From: Dactylonectria macrodidyma
Lineage: Eukaryota; Ascomycota; Sordariomycetes; Hypocreales; Nectriaceae
DNA length: 64,000 nucleotides
NCBI GenBank assembly: GCA_020744425.1
Contig: JAGMUV010000005.1
Span: 2,790,001 to 2,854,000 of the forward strand
Direction: 5' to 3'
Shown: positions 20,969 to 29,542 of the stretch, one piece after another
How the letters are laid out: the number at the start of each line of letters is the position of its first letter
How positions within the stretch are numbered: the first letter of the stretch is position 1
Position numbers and translations under genes: made by a program
The notes under the pieces: generated by a model
The model's database searches: none
The model's input: the letters and a program-made list of their open reading frames with translations, nothing else
Told to the model about the DNA's origin: nothing

Positions 20969-21634
20969 TAGACCCCTGCACTAAAAGACCCTGTGGACGC
21001 GCCAGACCTGACGTGTGATGGGCCTCCTTTGCTTAGTCAGAACGCCACAACGGTTCTTGTTCCAACGTCTTGGCACAGTTGTACTGGAATGAATATTAGC
21101 ATGCCTATTTCGTCTCTTTTTTACTCCGAGAATCAATTTGAAAACTCGAACTTCATCTGAAACTCGTTTTAATTCATTGTCTTTAACACACGATCCGAGA
21201 CGAGACTGTAAAGTGGTTGCAGCCATTTACTAGTGCCCGAGTAGCCAAAACTCAGAAGTCATGCTTAGTGAGATGTATATTCAGCACCATAGTCCAGCGT
21301 CAACCTGTACCACCCATCAATTTATTCCGAGGCTTTGCAGTTGTTGCAATTTAGTCAGATTTGAATCTATTGTTCTATTTTTGTCTCTACACCCCAGTCC
21401 ACCATCCACCTGTCAGAGTTGTCTGTCTCAGCTTTCAGGCCGATTCGGGATCCTATCACTTCTCCGTGAATATGACTTCAGCACAACTCATGTCGACACA
21501 GACATGGCAGCTGTCTACCCCCATATTCATAGCCTCCTCGCCAATTCTTCATAACTGTTTCCAAATGCTGCCTGGTCCAAGGAGATCATTGTATTATTCG
21601 ATTGCAAGCCGGTGAGCGGTCGTAAGAGGCACCG
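20969..21634. other. Intergenic region 5' of TED1, 3' of the small unknown gene
   Basis: About 0.67 kb, AT-rich around 21100..21180. No coding frame supported. Confidence 0.45.
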
Positions 21635-22112
21635 TCACTGTTCATACATCTCGTCATCCTCGCGAGGCCATTCCACCTCAAACACGATCTCGTCGTCCTC
21701 ATCCTCCACAAAGGTAAACGCAACTAGGCTGTTGTTCTTCAAGCCCAGCTTCGTCGGGGTGCTGTCGGCATTCTGTGCCTTCAGCTTCTTCCACCCCCGC
21801 GAGGGGTCATTGGGGACAGCCAGGACACCGTACGCCACAGCAGCACCAGACTCCTCCGGAACGGACGTAGTCTTGGGAGGCGCAATCGACGTGGTCAGGC
21901 CCCGAGGGTACCTCTCTTGCAGCGTCTCCAAGAGCTCGGCCGTGATGGCGCTGAACGGCGCGAGCGCATCGACAAAGAGGAAGATGGTGTGGATGCCGTG
22001 CCGGAAGCGCACCGAGATGTGGGTGTCGTCAATCTCAGTCTAGACCCTGTCAGCTTTGCATCATGGGTATGTAATGCCTGGGATAGGCAGCAGGTTGGGT
22101 AAATTGTACCAT
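21635..22112 (-). CDS. Small unknown protein with a one-codon first coding exon
   Basis: Exon 2 (22039..21635) reads TEIDDTHISVRFRHGIHT and on to a C-terminal acidic stretch ending MYEQ. The reading frame upstream of it is closed by a TAG. A 70-bp intron (22109..22040, donor GTACAA, acceptor TCTAG) can join it to an ATG at 22112..22110, giving a 135-aa protein whose first coding exon is only the ATG. The segment ISVRFRHGIHTIFLFVDALAP (read as two parts) and the following ELLETLQERYP look like a beta-grasp or ubiquitin-like start, but I cannot name the family. A CACGTG element lies about 100 bp upstream, consistent with a promoter there. An alternative is a longer upstream exon joined at 22187, which has no visible start. 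Confidence 0.6.
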
Positions 22113-22210
22113 CTTGACAAGCTGGGTGCTGTCGCTGCGAGAATGATGCACGACCCTGGCCTTGGAGGGGCAGGTCCACAGCTCCTATCGCAAAGAGTTG
22201 TTCGCGAAAT

Positions 22211-22216
22211 CACGTG
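22211..22216. promoter_or_regulatory. CACGTG element between two divergent genes
   Basis: Context AATCACGTGACGG, about 100 bp before the ATG at 22112 and 430 bp before 22642. A typical bHLH/bZIP site in fungal housekeeping promoters. Motif match only. Confidence 0.35.
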
Positions 22217-22641
22217 ACGGCGCGTACAGGAGAGAGATTCACTAAACGAGAATACGGGTTGTCATTGCAGGTGATTGATGGTGTCATCTGGCATAGAGGG
22301 CAAGGGCATTGCAGCATGCACGGTGCCAATGCGACAAGAAAAGGTTGATTGAACCAACGTCAACCACATGCATACGGTGCGATATGACAGTGTGATAGTG
22401 TATATGCACTGTCTCCGGATCGAAAGACTGGAGATGCAGCTTTTCACCAGGACATAGACTCCCTCAGCTCGACCAGCAATATAATACGAGCTCAGCCGCC
22501 CACGACGTCCGAGACTCACTGCCGACCGCATCTCCGGCATCGACTGCCTAGCTCGACGCAAACCGCCTGCCCTGGACACGCGCGTGACCGACCAGGTCCC
22601 CCACCAAATATCTATCTCGCCCTCCGAAACCTCCGTCTACC
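22217..22641. other. Divergent intergenic region upstream of the Tim17-like gene
   Basis: No supported gene; the last 130 bp are C-rich leader-like sequence. Confidence 0.4.
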
Positions 22642-23454
22642 ATGACCGCACCAACCCACGATACTCTCGCTACCCCGGCCGACCCGGCCTCAACGACGGT
22701 GCATACCCCAGCGGCCGATGCCCCGGACGCTTTCGTGCATGATGCCTACCCACGCCTGTCCATCGCGACGCCGACCAGGCTCCTGATGGGTACCGTCTCG
22801 TCGACGCTGCTGGGCCTCTCGCTCGGCGCCACGCAGGGCGGCCAGATGGCTCAGCTGCGGTTCCGTGCCGAGCACGCCCACAAGATGCCCGACACGACGG
22901 CAGGCTGGTACTTCTATCACAAGTCCAAAAACTACCACGCCATGCAAGGCGGCATCCGCGAGGGCTTCCGCATGGCTGTCAAGACAGGCTTCTGGAGCTT
23001 CATGGCTTTGTCGCTGGAGAGCACCGTGGACAGGTGCCGCGGGTCTAGCGACATGTTTTCAACGACGATTGCGACGTTGACCGTGGCAGGAGCGTTTTCC
23101 CTCTGGCGTAAGTCATGTCTTGCCTCACTGGCTTCCCCATCCCGGTCCATTTCTGGTTCCTGTTCTAGGGCTTCCAGGCATGGAAATCAACGGGTAGATA
23201 TTGCGTGCAACAAAGTGGACCAATTGCTAACAAGCGCCGATGCTCGGCGGTCGCATCCAGATCGGCTCTCCATGACAGCAGCAGCGCGCACGGCCAGAAT
23301 AGGCCTTATGTTTGGGCTCGTGTATGGCGGTGTCCAAGACCTCATCGGCTTAGCCCGAGGCAGACCGATAGGTTACGTCGACTTTATCAAACGCCGCCGT
23401 GGAGGCACGGCTTCGTCCCACAGCGACGGCCTTGACAGCCAACCAGCATCGTGA
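22642..23454 (+). CDS. Tim17/22-like small membrane protein, probably mitochondrial
   Basis: Exons 22642..23107 and 23261..23454 with a 153-bp intron (donor GTAAGT, branch GCTAACA, acceptor TCCAG). The intron is a multiple of three and has no in-frame stop, so retention would give 270 aa instead of 219. Across the splice the segment SLWHRLSMTAAARTARIGLMFGLVYGGVQD reads smoothly as a family-like block (given here in two parts: SLWHRLSMTAAARTARIG and LMFGLVYGGVQD). Gly-rich hydrophobic segments (LLMGTVSSTLLGLSLGATQGG and similar) resemble Tim17/Tim22/Pmp24-type proteins of mitochondria or peroxisomes. Exact subfamily and import role are not certain. Confidence 0.75.
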   Translation: MTAPTHDTLATPADPASTTVHTPAADAPDAFVHDAYPRLSIATPTRLLMGTVSSTLLGLSLGATQGGQMAQLRFRAEHAHKMPDTTAGWYFYHKSKNYHAMQGGIREGFRMAVKTGFWSFMALSLESTVDRCRGSSDMFSTTIATLTVAGAFSLWRKSCLASLASPSRSISGSCSRASRHGNQRVDIACNKVDQLLTSADARRSHPDRLSMTAAARTARIGLMFGLVYGGVQDLIGLARGRPIGYVDFIKRRRGGTASSHSDGLDSQPAS

Positions 23455-24210
23455 AGGCCGGTCGTGGTGGAGACGATGAGGCCAACAAGCCCAGACACAT
23501 TCGAGCACGCTTGAAGCACGCCTCTCCCGCGCCGATGCCATCCGCGCTCAAGTGACTGCCCACGATGCGCCTGCTCTCGGCGACCCTTTTTTTTCCTTCT
23601 TTATCTTATGTCAAACCATTTCCGGCGCCGGCGGCGCTCATCGAAATGGGGTCATGGAAATGGAGACCCTGTCTAGTTGCAGTTCGGCCCAGGCCCAACA
23701 CCGCATCGACCCAACTGCACCAACACAGACGGCGCAGAGCCCCATCTCCATCTCGGCACAAGCGAGTCGTGAGCCATCTGCCGCGATCAATGAGCCGCAA
23801 GGTGTTGTCTGCGATGGAGCTGCAGGGAGAACCCCGAAATCCCCACAGTATACCTACCCATACCCCAACGTTGATTACCCAATGTCGAATCATCACCCAA
23901 TCCAATGCTGCCGTCACCTCGAATGCCAATGCGGTGATATGATGACATCCAGACAGCTAGGGGCCGCTCGGCCTGCACAATCGGAGGCCTACACCTGGCC
24001 GAGCAGCCTTCGGGCCAATACCCATTGTCCAATGAACGCCTGCACTTGCATTACTCAATGGTTCATGGCTAATTTCGCCATTGTGGGGGTTAGCATTGAT
24101 CAGTGAGACCTGGTTTTGCTGGTCTCGAGGGTGTCTCTTCCCCCCACGGCGGCTACACTCGGCCCTCATACAAACGCCCCCATTTAGCCCGCTTTCTGCT
24201 TGCCAGGGTG
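23455..24210. other. Intergenic region 5' of the proline dehydrogenase promoter
   Basis: Long frames here (23552..24106) have no recognisable domain and probably reflect low stop density. Nothing else seen. Confidence 0.4.
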
Positions 24211-24212
24211 GC

Positions 24213-24623
24213 CACGTGACGGGCGATAAGCTCAATTCGGTAGGGGACTCCCTCGCCTTAGCAACTCACGCGGGTTCGTCTTGCGTCGGCCATTGCGGGA
24301 GGCGGGGGAAATTGGTTTCAATTGACTGGTAGCAAGCTGGCAAACTGGGTCAATTGACTTGGGTGCGTGCGGCTTAGCAGGTCGGGCAAGCGAGCGGAGA
24401 GGAATTGGCCGCGAGCAGATAGCGGCGCCACCCAAGAAAAGAGGCTTGTCTGATCGACCCGTTGTTCGGAATGATAGACGCAATGCAAAGATATAAGGAG
24501 CTCCCCGTGCGCCAGTGTGTGTTATCTGCTTGCTCATCTATCGTTGGTTATCACTAGTATCTCGACTAGCACTTTCCCCTCCATCCCTCCTGCATCGAGG
24601 AGATAGCCTCACTCTTGTTATCG
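24213..24623 (+). promoter_or_regulatory. GATA-site cluster upstream of proline dehydrogenase
   Basis: Seven HGATAR sites: 24224..24229, 24417..24422, 24472..24477, 24522..24527, 24548..24553, 24601..24606 and 24618..24623 (the fourth, fifth and seventh on the minus strand), and a CACGTG at 24213..24218. At even base use roughly one such site would be expected in 400 bp. These are binding sites for AreA-type nitrogen-catabolite GATA factors, which control proline use in fungi. The rest of the upstream region to 24762 is a CA/CT-rich leader. Confidence 0.55.
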
Positions 24624-24762
24624 GACGTCATCACCACTCTCCGCTTACACGCTATTCCACCCACCACCACACGCAAACACTACCACGCACTACATACACC
24701 TATATCGTCACACCTAGACACAAACAAACCTTTGTACACCTAAAATAATCACAACTCTCAGC

Positions 24763-26238
24763 ATGAGTCTGGCTCGCAGCCGAGGGACGTGCCGGCCCCT
24801 CCGCTGGGCAGCATCCCCCTACACCATCCTCGACACACCCGCCTCCTCCATCTCCATCCACAGGCTGCGGCCGCGTCTCGCCTCAACCTCGCATCGCCGC
24901 ATCCACTCGTCGCAGAAGCGCGACTCGACCATCGCCGACGTGCCGGTGCCAGACCCGCTACCGCCCAGCATGGGCTCCAGCAGGGCGCCGCTGTCGGTAC
25001 TCTCTCTAACCATGATCCTGCGCTCGCTGGCGACGACGGTGGTGTCGTCGTCGCCGGTGCTGCTGCCGCCGTCGCTGCGCATCATGGCGCTGCTAGCCAA
25101 CTCGTCCAATCCCGTGCTCAACCCGGACCGCAACCCGCTACTGCGCTTCTTCCTCAAGAAGACGTTTTACGCCCAGTTCTGCGCCGGCGAGAACGCACCC
25201 GAGGTCCGCCAGACGATTGCCGGGCTCAAGAACATTGGCTTCACCGGAGTCATCCTGTGCTACGCCAAGGAGGTCGTCCTGACCAGCGCCCAGGCCAAGT
25301 CGCTCGGAGACCCGACCAAGGAGACCCGGGAGGCCATCGACAACGAGATCCTGCCCTGGGCCGAGGGCACCCTAGAGACGGTCCGCCTAGTCCAGCCAGG
25401 TGACTACGTCGCTCTCAAGTTCACGGGCGCCGGCAGCCTCGCCCTCGGCCAGCTCAAGGCCCGTCTCCCCGCGACGCCCACTCTCTACAAGTGTATCGAC
25501 GACATCTGCCAGCTCGCCCAGCAGCGCGGCGTGCGGCTGCTGTTCGACGCCGAGCAGGACATGCTCCAGGACGGCATCGACGACTGGACCATCGAGTTCG
25601 CCCGCAAGTACAACAGCGGCGTCAACGACCCCGTCATCTACGGCACCTACCAGGCGTACAAGAAGTGCGCCCCGGCCGTGCTCTCCGACCACCTGGCTCT
25701 CGCCCAAAAAGACGGCTTTTCGCTGGGAGTCAAGCTGGTCCGTGGCGCCTACCTAGGCTCCGACCCCCGCCACCTCTTCCACGACACCAAGGAGGACACG
25801 GACGAGTGCTACGACAAGCTAGCCGCCAGCGTCCTGACGCGCCAGTGGAGCAGCAGCGTCAAGGGTGAGGGCGAGTACCCTCCCTCGAGCCTGATGATCG
25901 CCTCGCACAACGCCGAGTCAGTTCGCCGCGCCCGCGCCATCTGCGATGCTGGCGCCGCCAAGTCGCACGTCTCCTTTGCCCAGCTCCAGGGCATGGCCGA
26001 CGAGGTCAGCTGCGAGCTGGTCGAGGCCGGCCAGGCGGCCCGCGAGGACAAGAGCCGCAACGCCCCGACCCTGCCCGCCTACAAGTACCTCGTCTGGGGC
26101 ACCACCGGGGAGTGCATGAAGTATCTGCTGCGCCGCGCGCAAGAGAACAAAGACGCCGTTCAGCGCACGCGCGACAGCCGAGACGCCATGTGGTCGGAGT
26201 TGGTCCGACGGTGCAAGAGCGTCGTCGGCCTGGCGTAG
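24763..26238 (+). CDS. PUT1: Mitochondrial proline dehydrogenase (Put1/PrnD type)
   Basis: Single exon, 491 aa. The N-terminus up to about residue 60 is Arg/Ser-rich and fits a mitochondrial presequence. The FAD-containing barrel domain is recognised by LKNIGFTGVILCYAKEV, RGVRLLFDAEQDMLQ, LGVKLVRGAYLGSD, MIASHNAES and YLVWGTTGECMKYLLRRA; the VRGAY and ASHN blocks are hallmarks of the family. Role: oxidises proline to pyrroline-5-carboxylate, passing electrons to ubiquinone in the inner membrane, the first step of proline use as a nitrogen and carbon source. No proline permease or P5C dehydrogenase gene lies beside it, so this is not a prn-type cluster. Confidence 0.96.
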   Translation: MSLARSRGTCRPLRWAASPYTILDTPASSISIHRLRPRLASTSHRRIHSSQKRDSTIADVPVPDPLPPSMGSSRAPLSVLSLTMILRSLATTVVSSSPVLLPPSLRIMALLANSSNPVLNPDRNPLLRFFLKKTFYAQFCAGENAPEVRQTIAGLKNIGFTGVILCYAKEVVLTSAQAKSLGDPTKETREAIDNEILPWAEGTLETVRLVQPGDYVALKFTGAGSLALGQLKARLPATPTLYKCIDDICQLAQQRGVRLLFDAEQDMLQDGIDDWTIEFARKYNSGVNDPVIYGTYQAYKKCAPAVLSDHLALAQKDGFSLGVKLVRGAYLGSDPRHLFHDTKEDTDECYDKLAASVLTRQWSSSVKGEGEYPPSSLMIASHNAESVRRARAICDAGAAKSHVSFAQLQGMADEVSCELVEAGQAAREDKSRNAPTLPAYKYLVWGTTGECMKYLLRRAQENKDAVQRTRDSRDAMWSELVRRCKSVVGLA

Positions 26239-26472
26239 GGTTGAAAAAGAATGAAAAAGAGTTATAAACAAGAAAAAAGGCATTGACGATTATGAATATC
26301 CATCATGGGCAGCGAGTCTAGGAGTCTTGGTGATTTAGGTCCACATATGGTAGAGCAGGATGCATAGGTAGATGAAGACATGGCTTACGTTTTGTTCCAC
26401 GATATGTCGCTTGATTTGTTGCTTGAACTTTGAATGCCTTTAGTTGTGCAGTTGGTGTTTCCCTCGGTTTCT
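26239..26472. other. Convergent 3' spacer between proline dehydrogenase and CGI121
   Basis: 234 bp, AT-rich; likely the 3' untranslated regions of both genes. Confidence 0.4.
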
Positions 26473-27177
26473 TCATACACCGCGCAAGGCCATCCCCCCT
26501 ATGACCAGCGTTTCCACTTCCTTCTTCCGCAAAGCGTCATCTTTAATATCATCGAGCCACTTCAAGCCATTTAATTTGTAGTACTTGCGCACTTTGGCAA
26601 GGTCCGTTACAGCAGTAAGATTTTCATCTGTGAGCGCCAGCGCTTCGCCTTCAACGTTGGCTTTGAGGTGGTCCCAGATCTGCTCGGCGGTGAGCGCCGG
26701 GGTACCGTCTTCAGCAGGGAATGCGATCTTGACGACGATGAGGTCTTTTGTGGAGGGCGAGATTCCGAAGCGGCGGTATGAATCAGCAATCTAGAGCTGT
26801 CAGTTTAGTTTCGTCGCATTGCGAAAAGGACGCTATACATTGCTGGATGAGTTGAGCGCTACCACAATCTCTGAGTGGACATTGGGGGTTTTGAGGCCGC
26901 CGTTTACAGCCATCAAGGTAGCTTTGAATACTGCCGAGAGTAGTTGAAGCCGCGACACAACCTAGCGAATCCTGCTGTCAACCAGTCTGTTCCCCTCCAT
27001 AGCCCGCGGAGACCGAGAACATACAACAGAGGCATCGACGAGGCCGTACTCGAACTCAGCGTTGCGCGCGAGCAGTTGCTGGTGTAGGAAGGCCGCGTTT
27101 TTGACGTCACGGAAGAGGACGACGTGGATCGTGTGTGAGGAGGGGAGGTGATCGAGGGGGATGGTTTCGAGAGACAT
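26473..27177 (-). CDS. CGI121: EKC/KEOPS complex subunit Cgi121
   Basis: Exons 27177..27025, 26961..26839 and 26790..26473; introns 63 and 48 bp; 197 aa. The N-terminus reads [18 protein letters not shown] and [21 protein letters not shown] (shown in parts), then [21 protein letters not shown], and the C-terminal [20 protein letters not shown]. These are the Cgi121/TPRKB family blocks. Role: part of the KEOPS complex with Bud32, Kae1 and Pcc1, needed for t6A modification of tRNA and for telomere maintenance; Cgi121 binds the tRNA 3' end and Bud32. The frame is continuous in all exons. The last exon is inferred to end at TGA 26473..26475. Confidence 0.92.
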
Positions 27178-29542
27178 GATGAAGCCAGTTGCGGCTTTGA
27201 GGGCAGCCCTAGGGTTCAAAGGAGGCCGTCGTTGAGACTTAGAGAGGGCTGCGGTAGGTTCAAGACACACAGGGTATCGTCATTGAGCGGTGCAAGCTTT
27301 CGTCAGTTCCAGTTGTCGCGACGCACGTCGTTGGTGGTTGTACGAAGTTCTGGTGGTGTGGAGGGGTAAGATCGGAGGAAGGTTTTTGGCGGGGCATGTC
27401 GCACAGTTCAATCGTGCATAACTGACACTGTATGTACATTCTCGATACGATGCCTGCCAAGGGCCGACCTCGTGGGACCCTTGTTTTACAATTGATGAAT
27501 GGTTACTTTTATGCCATGTCGGACATATAGATTATCTTACATGATGCGTACGGGATAGATCTATTCCAGTATGCAACTGGATGCGGGTGTGCGAACCCTG
27601 TACACATCAACAAGCCCAGCTAATCGTCCCAGCTCATATGATCAGGCCAGCTGAATTAAGACCAGCCCCACTTGGAGTCGAGATCGGGATTCGAACATCT
27701 CGACGGCGATTCATTAAAGACAAAAATATTGCTCTAGATACTTCTCGCCTTCGCTTGCTCCATGTGGAAAAGACAGGGGTCGTTTGCCGAGGGGGGCTTT
27801 TCGATAAAGTGTGGTCCCGAGCCTTGGCTCGACTAACAACAAGATTTAGAGTCTTGGACGAGACCTTTTGTACTCTTGGAGGGAAGCTTTCTGGCGTGTG
27901 TGGGTTTCCCGGCTCTCGGGCAACGGGAACACGGGGAGCGGATCTGCGATCGGTCGGCAGAAAGTTAGTGTCGCTTGTGCTGCGCGACGAGGGGGTGGGA
28001 GGGGAGGTCGAGGTAGGGCTGAACATGCACCATCGACATGACAATCACCATTGACATTAATAAATGCACCACTCACATGCATCGTATTTGACAGACATGC
28101 ACCTCTCTCGCAATCCCCATGGGCTCGGTCCACCACCGGCCTAGAAATCGGGGCCAAGAGACGCGGCCTCAGTCCAGCTCTGACAGACCCGTCTCTGTGT
28201 TCGGCCCTTGTCAGCGACAGGAATTTGGACAGCTTCGAGTCTCGGTCTTTAGAGCTGCTTTGTTGGGACTAGCCAGGTTGAGGACGTGTCCTCGGCCCCA
28301 ATACGAGGGATGCCATGTGCATTTTCGGGTCGCGGGTTGTCTCCATTGGCGATCCATCCATGGCCAAAGGGCCTGGTGCGCACGCAAAAGCTGATAGAGT
28401 TCGAAAACGGAACCTCCGCGCTGGTCCAAGGCCAGCCACCATATCACCAGTTCCCATAGCTCCATACCCTACCATAGTATATACTTTTCTGCGCACTGGT
28501 TGTGGCTTGCCCCATGAAAGCTCATTTCTCCGGCCGCCCGCAAAATTCATGTGCCAAACGTGATCGCCCCCTCCGAAGCTCCAACAGCCCTGACCAGCCC
28601 CCCGGGTCCGGGACACTCGCCTCCCGTGATGGTGCGCGGGAGACTGAAGGTCAAAGCACGCGACTGCCCTAGGACTATCTACCAAGAGACTCTGACCTGG
28701 CATACCGTAGCACGGGCGTCAGCGCGTCAGTCCTAGGGCATCGGCGCTTCTCGAAGACATGGCCGCTAAGCTGCTTACTCGTCCGTCCGGTGCTTCCCTT
28801 TCGGACCTTTCTCGCAGTGCACGCACCAGATGGGCTATTCCGGCCTCCGAATGGGGAGCCGAGAGGACGGGCTTTAGAGGGACAAGATGGGCTTTGGTGA
28901 ATGGTGTTTTGGTGAATGGGCCTTTCGAGGGACGGACTTTTGGATATTGTTCACTTGATCATGACAGAGCATCGGGCCGGATGGTCGACGCAGCTGCATC
29001 GCCCAAGTCCGCGTCGCCAAGCCCGAGTTATCTACTATGTAGAGACTTGAGAGCGGTATATAGTAAGTCGAGGTTGAACAAGGAGGGGGGGGGAAACGTG
29101 GGAAACAAGCCGCATTGAATCATCATTCACCGGTCACTCCTTTGCAATCTTGTCAGGCACACTCTTACACCGGCAAGGCTGTTGTGTTGTGCATACTACG
29201 GTCAATCCAGCCTCCTTTTCTTTTTTCGATTAGACGCATTCTCATAAAGGACCCTCTCTTGCTTTTCTGCATCTCCGAGGACATTACAGAAAACACCACG
29301 TCTTTTTGGGGCCTAGACCGTCGAGCTCCTCTTTGCGCAAAGCAGAAGCAGAGGGTGGTGACATTGACAGCGAACGTCTCAGAGTGTGACGTTCGAGGCC
29401 CAAGCCCCGTTTTCCCCAACTTCCCTCTTGTCTCCCCCTAACAAGGTTCGCCAAGGTGGCCGAGTCCGCGATTGGCGCAGGCGCAAGCCGGAGAACGCAC
29501 AGTGAAAGCCACGGCCCTCCACCACGGATCAGGCCACTAGCG
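27178..29542. other. Long divergent intergenic region between CGI121 and the Zn2Cys6 gene
   Basis: 2.4 kb. Several 100 to 157-codon frames (for example 27581..28054) have no recognisable features. A TATATA element near 29056 could serve the regulator gene. A G-run lies near 29085. The region is long enough to hold a complex promoter for a regulator but I see no coding exon. Confidence 0.4.

Noticed and set aside
27670..27720. GTTCGAATCCC on the minus strand looks like a tRNA B box
   Set aside because: The flanking bases do not form a five-pair T stem, and no A box or acceptor stem is present. tRNAscan-SE would settle it.
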